Below are positions 56,989 to 64,000 of a stretch of DNA of 64,000 nt, piece by piece. This stretch comes from Cupriavidus gilardii. Lineage in GTDB: Bacteria > Pseudomonadota > Gammaproteobacteria > Burkholderiales > Burkholderiaceae. The translations under genes were made by a program, and so were the position numbers. The notes beneath the pieces are model-generated. The model had not been told where the DNA came from and searched no databases. It saw only the letters and a list, made by a program, of their open reading frames with translations. Positions within the stretch are counted from its first letter, which is position 1; every line of letters starts with the position of its first letter. Location: the NCBI RefSeq assembly GCF_013314895.1, contig NZ_JABTYE010000023.1, positions 24,666 to 88,665 on the forward strand, in the 5' to 3' direction.

Positions 56989-58656
56989 TCATGCGTTCGG
57001 CCGCGCGGTCCCCATCGCCAGCGCATCGACGGCCGCGGCGATATCGCTGCCAGTGGTGGCCGGCACCGTCGCCGGCACCAGTCCGTCGGCGCAAAACAGT
57101 TCGGCCGCGGCCAATCCTGCGGCATCGCGCTTGACCCGCAGGCGCCATTCCGCCGCCTCGGCCAGCAACACGGCCTGATACGTGCGCGCCATGCCCCATG
57201 CCAGGCGCCGGCCGTGCGCTTCGTCCGGGGCATTGATCATCGGAATCAGCGTGTCGAGCGCGTTCTCGATCCGCTGCCGCAGGCCGCGCGTCGCATCGAG
57301 CGACAGCCCGCGCAGCCGCCGCACCACGTCCTCGATCCAGGCCTCGCCATGTTCGGAGCCGCGCAGCGCGCGCAGGACGTCGTGCGCCAGCACGGAGGTC
57401 GTGCCCTCCCAGATGCAATGCACATGCAGATTGCGGAACAGCCGCGGCAGACCGGTGTCCTCGATATAGCCCGCGCCGCCGAAGCTCTCCAGCAGCTCGC
57501 TGCCGGCCCAGACCGCCTGGCGTGCGCAGGCGAGCTTGGTCAGCGGCGCCATCAAGCGCGACAGCGTGCCGTCGGCACCGTGTTCGGCCGCACCGATCAG
57601 CGCCGCGGTCTGGAAATTGAGCGCGAGCATCGCCTCGTATTCGGCGGCGATGCGCGCCAGCCAGGCGCGATGCATTGGCTGCTGCGCCAGCGGCTTGCCG
57701 AAGACCTCGCGCTTGCCCGCGTAGTCGCGGGCAAGGTCCAGCAGATGGCCGACTCCGGCCGGACCGCCCCACGAGGCCCACAGCCGCGCGATATTGAGCA
57801 GGCCCGCCATCTTGCCGACGCCCTGTCCGATCTCGCCGACCGGCACGGCGATGGTGTCTTTCAGGTCCAGCTCGGCGGTGGGCAGCGCCCGCGTGCCCAG
57901 CTTGTCCTTCAGCCGCCGGATCTCGATGCCGTTCCAGCTGCCGTCGGCGCGCCGCAGCTCCACCAGGAACAGCGACAGGCCGCGGCTGCCCTGCTGCGCG
58001 CCCTCGGGCCGCGCCAGCGCCAGGGCCATCTGTCCGGTGGTGGCCGAGGTGAACCACTTGGTGCCGTTCAGCAACCATGTGCCGTCGCTCGACCGGCGCG
58101 CCGTGGTCGAACTGCGGCCCACGTCGGAGCCGCCCTCCTTCTCGGTCATCCATTGGCCCGAGGTCCACGCGTCGTGCCGGGCGGTCAGCTTCGGCACATA
58201 GCGCTGCGCCAGTTGCGGGTCGTGCTGCAGCAGCAGGCGAGCGGCGCCGTCGGTCATCACCAGCGGACAGTCGGCGACCGCGCAGACGGGGTCGTACAGG
58301 TTGACCAGCCCGGCCTGCACCACGCGCGAATGCTCGCCGTAGGGCGTTTCGTACGGCAAGGCGACCAGCCCTTCCTCGTGGCCGATCTGCACCAGCCGCA
58401 GCCAGGCCGGATCGACGCGCAGCTCGTCGACGCGCCGGCCCCAGGGGTCGTAGGGCACGTGCTGCGGCGGATTGCGTTCTGCCTGATCGGCCAGCGGCAG
58501 CAGTTCGGTGACGGCACGCTCGCCCAGGCGATCGAGCGACGGGCTGGCCTCGGCAAACACCTCCGCGGGAAGCAGCCGTTCCAGCGTCAGACGCAGCGTC
58601 GGGTCGGTACGAAAGCGATTGCTGGATTTGGGTGAGGCTTGATGGAAGTCACTCAT
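56989..58656 (-). CDS. AidB-like acyl-CoA dehydrogenase
   Basis: 555-residue FAD-dependent acyl-CoA dehydrogenase, longer than the roughly 380-residue classical enzymes and resembling the AidB/DUF1974-type branch with an extra C-terminal domain. Motifs: GQWMTEKEGGSDVGRSSTTA (flavin/acyl loop), KWFTSATTGQMALALARPEG, REVFGKPLAQQPMHRAWLAR and ESFGGAGYIEDTGLPRLFRN, then IWEGTTSVLAHDVL. The C-terminal 100 residues contain helical sequence not seen in short members. Its start overlaps the end of the tetR gene by 8 bp. Catalysis of acyl-CoA dehydrogenation fits the neighbouring ligase and thioesterase, but AidB-type members can have other roles. Confidence 0.88.
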   Translation of the reverse strand: MSDFHQASPKSSNRFRTDPTLRLTLERLLPAEVFAEASPSLDRLGERAVTELLPLADQAERNPPQHVPYDPWGRRVDELRVDPAWLRLVQIGHEEGLVALPYETPYGEHSRVVQAGLVNLYDPVCAVADCPLVMTDGAARLLLQHDPQLAQRYVPKLTARHDAWTSGQWMTEKEGGSDVGRSSTTARRSSDGTWLLNGTKWFTSATTGQMALALARPEGAQQGSRGLSLFLVELRRADGSWNGIEIRRLKDKLGTRALPTAELDLKDTIAVPVGEIGQGVGKMAGLLNIARLWASWGGPAGVGHLLDLARDYAGKREVFGKPLAQQPMHRAWLARIAAEYEAMLALNFQTAALIGAAEHGADGTLSRLMAPLTKLACARQAVWAGSELLESFGGAGYIEDTGLPRLFRNLHVHCIWEGTTSVLAHDVLRALRGSEHGEAWIEDVVRRLRGLSLDATRGLRQRIENALDTLIPMINAPDEAHGRRLAWGMARTYQAVLLAEAAEWRLRVKRDAAGLAAAELFCADGLVPATVPATTGSDIAAAVDALAMGTARPNA

Positions 58657-59293
58657 GCCGTCTCCTCCTCGACGGGTGGGCAGCGGCGGGCTGCGGTCCT
58701 AGGGATTGCACGCAGAAGGCGACAAGGCTGGCCACCAGGTCGGCGTCCTCCTCGTCCGGGTGCGGTGCACTGAGCGGCCCCACCAGCGTTTCCGCAATGG
58801 CGCCGACGATGGCGGTACCGACGATATGCGGATGCTGCGGCGCGATCTCGCCCGCTTCGATGCCCTGCCGCACCAAGGTGGCGAAGATCGCGCGATACGG
58901 CTCGCGAAACTGCATCCGCGCCGCGTCGATCGGCGGATCGACGGGCTCGGCCAGCAGCGCCCAGGCCAGCTGGCGCCCGCGCAGGGCACGCCGTGCAAAG
59001 GTCTCGACCACCCGGGCCAGGCGCTCGCGCACGGTGCCTTCGGTATCGAACGCGGCGGCGCAGGCGTCGATCTCGGTCTGCGCGGCGCGCTTGAACACCT
59101 CGTTGAACAGATCGGCCTTGGTGGCGAAGTAGCGGTAGATCAGGCCGGCCGAAATATCGACCTCGGCCGCGATGGCCGGAATGTTCGCGGCGGCGTAGCC
59201 GCCACGCGCCACCAGCTTGAGCGCGGCCTTGATGATGCGCTCGCGGGTTTCCGCCAGGCGAGCTTCGACTTTGGGGGTTCGACGGTAGGGCAT
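58649..59293 (-). CDS. TetR-family regulator of the Rieske/acyl-CoA cluster
   Basis: 214-residue TetR regulator. N-terminal helix-turn-helix RERIIKAALKLVARGGYAAA and IAAEVDISAGLIYRYFATKA; C-terminal ligand-binding domain with DPPIDAARMQFREPYRAIFA, typical of regulators that sense CoA esters or aromatic compounds. First gene of the tetR-dehydrogenase-ligase operon and divergent from the Rieske oxygenase across 88 bp, where an inverted repeat overlaps its own start codon. Probably an autorepressor controlling both operons. Confidence 0.9.
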   Translation of the reverse strand: MPYRRTPKVEARLAETRERIIKAALKLVARGGYAAANIPAIAAEVDISAGLIYRYFATKADLFNEVFKRAAQTEIDACAAAFDTEGTVRERLARVVETFARRALRGRQLAWALLAEPVDPPIDAARMQFREPYRAIFATLVRQGIEAGEIAPQHPHIVGTAIVGAIAETLVGPLSAPHPDEEDADLVASLVAFCVQSLGPQPAAAHPSRRRRHE

Positions 59294-59316
59294 GAAAGAA
59301 GTATCTATGCTTTCAT
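59292..59316. promoter_or_regulatory. Probable TetR operator
   Basis: ATGAAAG-N11-CTTTCAT, perfect 7-bp arms. The left arm includes the tetR start codon, so binding would block transcription of tetR; it also lies 66 bp before the Rieske gene. The stretch is the most A+T-rich nearby. Confidence 0.65.
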
Positions 59317-59381
59317 TTCTTCGTGCAAGGTTGGGTTTCTGGTTGTAGACTCGGAAAAATTCGACGGAAAGGAGACGCGCA

Positions 59382-60362
59382 ATGGACAGGCTGCCGCTTC
59401 GCCCTTATGCGTTCGGTTGGTTCCAGGTCGAGTACGGCGATGCGCTCAAGCGCGGCGATGTGCGCCCGGTGCGGGCCTTCGGGCAGGAGTTCGTGCTGTG
59501 GCGCGATCACGATGGCACGGCCCATCTGATGGACGCCTACTGCCGCCACCTCGGCGCGCATCTGGGCCATGGCGGACGCGTCGTCGGCAACGAGATCCAG
59601 TGCCCTTTCCACGGCTGGCGCTATGACGGACGCGGCGAATGCACGCGCATTCCGTACAGCCCGGATGCCTCGTTGCAATCGCGCGGCATGCGCCGCTGGC
59701 CGACCGTCGAACGCAATGGCCTGATCCTGGCCTGGTGGCATCCGCAGGACCGGTCGCCGACTTACGAATTCCCGCTGCTGCCGGAATACGGCCATGGCGA
59801 ATGGTCGCGCTATCACCGCCATGCCTGGCAGGTGCGAACGGTCTGGCAGGAGATCCAGGAGAACATCGTCGACAGCACGCATTTCCACTACCTGCATGGC
59901 GTGGAAAGCCTCGCGGTGGTCGACCGCTTCGAGCCGCGCGGCCCGGTGCTCGACGTCAATATCGTCCACCAGTTCAAGACGCCGCGCGGCGTGCAGCGGG
60001 GCTACATCCAGACCACGCTGTACGGACCATATCTGGCCACCGTGCGCTTCCGGATCGGCGACCTGGCCGAGATCCTGTTCGTCGATGCCATCACGCCGCG
60101 CGAAACGAACGAGGTGGCATTGCGCTTCAGCCTGATGGCGCGGCTGTCCGGAATCGAAGCACCCGACATGAGCCTGGAGCTGGTCAACGAGGCGATCCGG
60201 CAGGTCGGCCAGGACGTGCCGATCTGGAACCACAAGGCGCACCGCCCTCGCCCCAGCCTGGCGCGCGGCGACGGGCCGGTGATGAAGTTCCGCGAGTGGG
60301 CGCGCCAGTTCGCGGTCGAGACGCTACCGATCCGGGAGGTGGCCTGTGGCATCGCAGAATGA
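59382..60362 (+). CDS. Rieske non-heme iron oxygenase, KshA-like
   Basis: 326-residue oxygenase component. Rieske 2Fe-2S domain: C54-x-H56 in YCRHLGAH and C74-x2-H77 in CPFHGW. Mononuclear iron site: N161, D164, H167 and H172 in QENIVDSTHFHYLHG, the standard N/E-x2-D-x2-H-x4-H pattern. The segment GMRRWPTVERNGLILAWWHP resembles ketosteroid 9-alpha-hydroxylase and related oxygenases, so substrates may be large ring compounds. No reductase gene is adjacent; electrons must come from elsewhere. Divergent from tetR and overlapping the thioesterase gene by 17 bp. Confidence 0.88.
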   Translation: MDRLPLRPYAFGWFQVEYGDALKRGDVRPVRAFGQEFVLWRDHDGTAHLMDAYCRHLGAHLGHGGRVVGNEIQCPFHGWRYDGRGECTRIPYSPDASLQSRGMRRWPTVERNGLILAWWHPQDRSPTYEFPLLPEYGHGEWSRYHRHAWQVRTVWQEIQENIVDSTHFHYLHGVESLAVVDRFEPRGPVLDVNIVHQFKTPRGVQRGYIQTTLYGPYLATVRFRIGDLAEILFVDAITPRETNEVALRFSLMARLSGIEAPDMSLELVNEAIRQVGQDVPIWNHKAHRPRPSLARGDGPVMKFREWARQFAVETLPIREVACGIAE

Positions 60363-61149
60363 GCAGGATCGGCGGAGCGTATTCGCCTACGTCGGCAACA
60401 GCATCCTGCCGTCGGCGCTGGCGCGCGGGCCGTGGAGCCCGGATGCACAGCACGGCGGCGCGCCGGCCGGCCTGCTGGCCGCGATCGCCGAACGCGCGAT
60501 GGCCGACGAGCCGGGATGGTCGATGGTGCGGCTGACGCTGGAATTGCTGCGGCCCGTACCGATCGCACCGCTGCAGGCCACGCACGAGGTCCAGCCGGGC
60601 GGCTCGGTGCGACGCGTGGCCTTGAGCCTGATGCATGAGGACAAGCCCGTCGTGCGCGGCGTCGCGGTATTCATGCGCGAGCGGGCGGTGGACCTGATCC
60701 CTGCCGCCACCGCATGCCCGTTGCCGCTGCCGGACCAGTGCAGCGAACCGATCCGCATTCCCGGCATGGCCGAGCAGACCTCGTTTCACTACACGGAGAT
60801 GGAAAGCCGCGTGGCCGCCGGCAGCGTCGCCGAGCCAGGCCCCGCCGCCGCGTGGTTCCGCTTCGCGGTGCCGCTGATCGACGGCTGGCCCACGCCGCCC
60901 AGTGCCCGCGCGATGGCCGCCGCCGACTTCGGCAACGGCATCAGCTGGGCGCTGCCGCTCGACCGCTTCGTGTTCGCGAACGCGGACCTGACCGTCTCGC
61001 TGCACCGGCAGCCGCAGGGCGAATGGGTCGGCGTGGATTCCGTCACGGTGGCGCAGCCCAGCGGCATCGGGCTGACGACCTCGACGCTGTACGACGAAGC
61101 CGGCGCGATCGGCGTGGCGCAGCAGAGCCTGCTGATCAAGGCGCGATAG
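60346..61149 (+). CDS. Thioesterase family protein (double hotdog, TesB-like)
   Basis: 267-residue protein with two hotdog folds, of the 4HBT_3/TesB-like thioesterase family: WSPDAQHGGAPAGLLAAIAE with the family's H-G-G-x-x-A/P start, then WFRFAVPLIDGWPTPPSARA and NADLTVSLHRQPQGEWVGVD. It would hydrolyse acyl-CoA esters. Start is GTG inside the oxygenase gene (17-bp overlap) with GGGAGG upstream, so it is translationally coupled to the Rieske enzyme. Together with the ligase and dehydrogenase across the divergent promoter this makes a five-gene acyl-CoA-linked pathway. Confidence 0.87.
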   Translation: MASQNEQDRRSVFAYVGNSILPSALARGPWSPDAQHGGAPAGLLAAIAERAMADEPGWSMVRLTLELLRPVPIAPLQATHEVQPGGSVRRVALSLMHEDKPVVRGVAVFMRERAVDLIPAATACPLPLPDQCSEPIRIPGMAEQTSFHYTEMESRVAAGSVAEPGPAAAWFRFAVPLIDGWPTPPSARAMAAADFGNGISWALPLDRFVFANADLTVSLHRQPQGEWVGVDSVTVAQPSGIGLTTSTLYDEAGAIGVAQQSLLIKAR

Positions 61150-61179
61150 GCGCCAACGGGTGAACGGAGCGGTCTGCCT

Positions 61180-62256
61180 TCAGCCCATCCGCTCCGGCAT
61201 GTCGACGCCGAACTTCTGCAGCCACGGTTCCAGTTGCGGCACGATGCCCGGGTTCAGCGCGACGCCTTCCTCCAGCTGCCTTGCCTTCCTGTCCAGCGCG
61301 GCCCAGCCCGGCAGCCGGACCTGCTCGACGCCCGGCCGCGGGGGATTCTGCGCGCAGGCATCGGCGATCCATCCCATCTGGTGTTCGAACGCGTCGTCGC
61401 CGGCGAAGGCCTTCGGGTCGAGGATCTGCAGGAAGACCGTATTGCCCCAGCGCTGGCCCGGGTCGTCGCGTCCGTGTCCGGCAAGGCCGGCGGTCAGCGC
61501 CTCGACCATCAGCGACAGCGCGTAGCCCTTGTGCCCGACGTCCAGACCGCCGAGCGGCAGGATCGAGCCCTTGTGCGGCGCCTGCAGGACGGCGGGGTCG
61601 TCGCTGGGCTCGCCGTGCTCGTCGATCAGCCACGGGTGCGGCAGGCGCTTGCCCTCGCGATAGAGGCGCGTGGTCAGTCCCACCGTGGTGATCGACGTGG
61701 AGACGTCGATCAGCGCGGGGCCGCGCGGCGTCGGGATGCCGGCCGCCATCGGGCTCGGCGAGAACAGCGCTCGTGTGCCGCCGAACGGCGCGACCATCAT
61801 CGCCGCCGGGGCCGACGAGTACAGCAGCATCATCAGGCCCTGCGAGGTCGCGCGCTCGAGATAGGCCGCCAGCGCGGCGATGTGGTGGCTGCGGCGAATG
61901 GTGACGGTGCCGGTGCCGTACGTCTTCGCCTTCTCCATCGCGACATCGAGCGCGCGCAGCGTCAGCCACGGCCCGGGCAGGCGCTTGCCGTCCCAGGCGG
62001 CGACGGCCGCGCGGTCCGAGATCACGGCGTAGTCTTCGGCGACCTGCATGCTGCCGCTCTCGATCTCCGTCAGATAGACCGGCAGCAATTGCAGGCCGTG
62101 CGTGTCGTGGCCCATCAGATCGCCTTCGATCAGGATGTCGGCCACATCGTCGGCGCGATCGTCCGGCATGCCGGCGCGGGTCAGCAAGGCGTCGGCCATG
62201 TCGCGCAGCGCGGCGGCGTGATAGCGCATGCGGGATGAAGCGGATGGGTTCGTCAT
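61180..62256 (-). CDS. Ldh2-family malate/lactate/ureidoglycolate dehydrogenase
   Basis: 358-residue NAD(P)-dependent oxidoreductase of the malate/L-lactate dehydrogenase-like (Ldh2) family, which has its own fold unrelated to classical LDH. Motifs: ADILIEGDLMGHDTHGLQLL with the catalytic His, RRSHHIAALAAYLERA, SPSPMAAGIPTPRGPALIDV and LGGLDVGHKGYALSLMVEAL with the conserved Gly-His-Lys-Gly. Start ATG has GAGGAAA 6 bp upstream. It follows the TPP enzyme by 52 bp on the same strand, so the pair probably share a pathway in 2-oxo/2-hydroxy acid metabolism. Confidence 0.9.
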   Translation of the reverse strand: MTNPSASSRMRYHAAALRDMADALLTRAGMPDDRADDVADILIEGDLMGHDTHGLQLLPVYLTEIESGSMQVAEDYAVISDRAAVAAWDGKRLPGPWLTLRALDVAMEKAKTYGTGTVTIRRSHHIAALAAYLERATSQGLMMLLYSSAPAAMMVAPFGGTRALFSPSPMAAGIPTPRGPALIDVSTSITTVGLTTRLYREGKRLPHPWLIDEHGEPSDDPAVLQAPHKGSILPLGGLDVGHKGYALSLMVEALTAGLAGHGRDDPGQRWGNTVFLQILDPKAFAGDDAFEHQMGWIADACAQNPPRPGVEQVRLPGWAALDRKARQLEEGVALNPGIVPQLEPWLQKFGVDMPERMG

Positions 62257-62308
62257 CGGTTTCCTCGTATCGGTCGTCGGTCGTCGATCCATCGTTGCCC
62301 GCGCCGGG

Positions 62309-64000
62309 CTACGGCAGCCGCATCGCGGGCGTGATCTGGCGCGGGTCTGTACACAGCTCGAGCACCGCCGGCCGGCCGGCGGCCAGCGCGCGCTCGAAGG
62401 CGGCGGCAAACGCGGCGGTACTGTCTATCCGCTCGGCCCATGCGCCGCAAGCCTGCGCCATCGCGACAAAGTCCGGATTGGCGATGGCGGTGCCGCTGAC
62501 GCGCCCCGGATAGCGCTTCTCCTGATGCATCCGGATCGTGCCATACATGCCATTGTTGACCAGCACGACGATCACGTTGGCGCCGGCCGCGGCCGCGGTG
62601 GCCAGTTCCTGCGGATACATCAGAAAGCAGCCGTCGCCGGCGAAACAGAGCACGGTCCGCCCGGGCTCGCGCAGCTTGGCGGCAATCGCGGCCGGCAGGC
62701 CGTAGCCCATCGCACCGCAGGTCGGCGCCAGCTGCGTGCGCGGGCGGCGATACGCAAAGAACCGGTGCAGCCAGATCGTGTAGTTGCCGGCGCCGTTGCT
62801 GAGGATCGCGTCGTCGGGCAGCACGCGATTCAGATGCGCCATCACGCCGCCCATGTCGACGCCTTCGGCTTGCGGATGCGGGGCCGGCGGCGTGGCGAAG
62901 GCCTCGTGTTCCGCACGCGCCGCTGCTGTCCAGTCGGACCATCGTGACGACACCGGCGCGGGCATGGCGGCCAGCATCGCCGCGCCCTGGTCGATGCCGG
63001 ACAGCACGGCGAGATCGGGCTGATAGACGCGGCCAAGTTCGGCGCTGTCGGCGTGCAGATGGATCAGCCGCTGCCGGGGCCGCGGCGGCTCGAGCAGCGT
63101 ATAGCCATCGGTGACGATATCGCCGAGCCGGGTGCCGAAGGCGAAGATCAGGTCGGCCTCGCGCACACGCGTCGCCAGTGCGGGGCTGACGCCCAGGCTC
63201 AAGTGGCCGATGTAGTGCGGGTCGCGGTTATCCAGCACGTCCTGGCGGCGGAAGGCACAGGCGACCGGCAGGTCCCACGCATCGACGAAAGCAGCGAAGT
63301 CCGCCACCGCCGCCTGGCTCCAGTTGCTGCCGCCCGCGATCACCAGCGGGCGCACCGCCTGGGACAGCAGTTCGGCGACGGCCTGCGCGTCGCCGCGACG
63401 CGGCGACGCCGATACGGGGCGGTAGCGCGCCGCGTCGCCGCATTGGCACTGCCCGTCCAGCACGTCCTCCGGCAGCGACAGCACCACGGGGCCGGGACGT
63501 CCCGAAGTCGCGATCTGGAACGCGCGCGCCACCAGCTCGGGGATCCGCGCGGGGTCGTCGATCTCGGCAACCCATTTGGCCATGCCGCCAAACATCGCGC
63601 CGTAGTCGACCTCCTGGAACGCTTCGCGCCTCTTGTGGGCGCGCGCGATCTGGCCGACGAACAGGATCATCGGCGTCGAGTCCTGTGCGGCGATATGCAC
63701 GCCGATGCTGGCGTGGGTCGCGCCCGGCCCACGCGTGACGAAGCAGATGCCGGGCCGGCCGGTCAGCTTGCCGTCCGCCTCGGCCATATTGGCGGCCGCG
63801 CCCTCATGCTTGCAAACCACCAGGTCGATGGCGGGCTGGTCATGCAGGGCATCGAGTACGTCGAGGAAGCTCTCGCCGGGCACGCAGAAGACGCGTTCGA
63901 CGCCGTGGATGCGCAGGGCGTCGACCAGCACGCGGCCGCCCGAGCGGACAGGGAGCGGTGCGGCAGCGGCGGGGGCGGCGGGGGCGGCGGGGGCGGCAGC
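62309..64000 (-). CDS. Thiamine diphosphate-dependent acetolactate synthase-like enzyme (5' end outside window)
   Basis: At least 563 residues of a ThDP enzyme of the acetolactate synthase/2-oxoacid decarboxylase family. N-terminal PYR domain with the catalytic Glu in VCKHEGAAANMAEADGKLTG, central domain about 190-330, and the PP domain with the ThDP/Mg motif GDGCFLMYPQELATAAAAGA ending in VNNGMYGTIR. The frame stays open to the window edge through an Ala/Pro-rich leader, so the real start lies beyond 64000; a GTG at 63931 is unlikely because the conserved S-G-G-R-V-L-V-D-A-L segment starts earlier. Not the housekeeping ilvB by context: no small subunit. Specific reaction unknown. Confidence 0.88.
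   Translation of the reverse strand, partial: AAAPAAPAAPAAAAPLPVRSGGRVLVDALRIHGVERVFCVPGESFLDVLDALHDQPAIDLVVCKHEGAAANMAEADGKLTGRPGICFVTRGPGATHASIGVHIAAQDSTPMILFVGQIARAHKRREAFQEVDYGAMFGGMAKWVAEIDDPARIPELVARAFQIATSGRPGPVVLSLPEDVLDGQCQCGDAARYRPVSASPRRGDAQAVAELLSQAVRPLVIAGGSNWSQAAVADFAAFVDAWDLPVACAFRRQDVLDNRDPHYIGHLSLGVSPALATRVREADLIFAFGTRLGDIVTDGYTLLEPPRPRQRLIHLHADSAELGRVYQPDLAVLSGIDQGAAMLAAMPAPVSSRWSDWTAAARAEHEAFATPPAPHPQAEGVDMGGVMAHLNRVLPDDAILSNGAGNYTIWLHRFFAYRRPRTQLAPTCGAMGYGLPAAIAAKLREPGRTVLCFAGDGCFLMYPQELATAAAAGANVIVVLVNNGMYGTIRMHQEKRYPGRVSGTAIANPDFVAMAQACGAWAERIDSTAAFAAAFERALAAGRPAVLELCTDPRQITPAMRLP
63971..63997 (-). repeat. 9-bp in-frame tandem array at the TPP enzyme N-terminus
   Basis: Three perfect copies of GGGGGCGGC (plus strand), encoding repeated Ala-Ala-Pro ahead of the PYR domain; the array may continue past the window. 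Confidence 0.8.

Overview
The window is a GC-rich (roughly two thirds G+C) bacterial chromosome segment that spans the replication origin. Gene order and protein families point to a betaproteobacterium of the order Burkholderiales, probably Alcaligenaceae or Burkholderiaceae. The reasons are the rpmH-rnpA-yidD-yidC-mnmE block facing dnaA-dnaN-gyrB, the mreBCD-mrdA-rodA cluster next to gatCAB, the DUF484-xerC pair, two Bug/TctC-type solute-binding proteins beside catabolic genes, and many LysR/IclR/TetR regulators. The exact genus cannot be fixed by reading alone. No tRNA, rRNA, CRISPR array or complete insertion sequence was seen.

Layout. 0-14.3 kb: a cut LysR regulator, xerC and a DUF484 gene, a palindromic intergenic repeat, then the gatC-gatA-(lipoprotein)-gatB operon divergent from the rod-shape operon mreB-mreC-mreD-mrdA-rodA. 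14.6-17.7 kb: LysR, a Bug solute-binding protein and an aspartoacylase-like metallo-deacylase. 17.8-19.3 kb: a small accessory patch with an Rpn-type nuclease/transposase and a helix-turn-helix protein. 19.3-22 kb: a chemoreceptor and a lipoprotein. 22.2-29.6 kb: a four-gene catabolic operon (fused biotin carboxylase/BCCP/carboxyltransferase, acyl-CoA ligase, Tat-exported Bug protein, IclR regulator) preceded by two matching palindromes. 29.7-34.7 kb: a small orphan gene, an MgtC-like membrane protein, and a LysR regulator divergent from an amidase and an MFS transporter.

34.7-46.8 kb is the origin core: mnmE, a CHAD protein, yidC, yidD, rnpA and rpmH on the minus strand; an intergenic region with DnaA boxes (putative oriC); then dnaA, dnaN and gyrB on the plus strand, closed by a strong terminator. 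Housekeeping genes on both sides are transcribed away from the origin.

46.8-64 kb is accessory metabolism: a dihydrofolate-reductase-like protein, a Kelch/Ig-like lipoprotein, a homospermidine-synthase-like enzyme, a secreted serine hydrolase, an imine-reductase-like dehydrogenase divergent from an HxlR regulator whose gene overlaps an AAC(3)-type acetyltransferase, and an FKBP isomerase. A TetR-controlled cluster follows (acyl-CoA ligase, AidB-like acyl-CoA dehydrogenase, TetR; divergent Rieske oxygenase and thioesterase). The window ends with an Ldh2-type dehydrogenase and a thiamine-diphosphate enzyme that runs off the edge.

A feature cutting across the window is the repeated occurrence of short 9-bp tandem arrays inside genes. 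They are always in frame and lie in signal peptides or terminal tails (mreC, two exported proteins, an FKBP, CHAD, the TPP enzyme).
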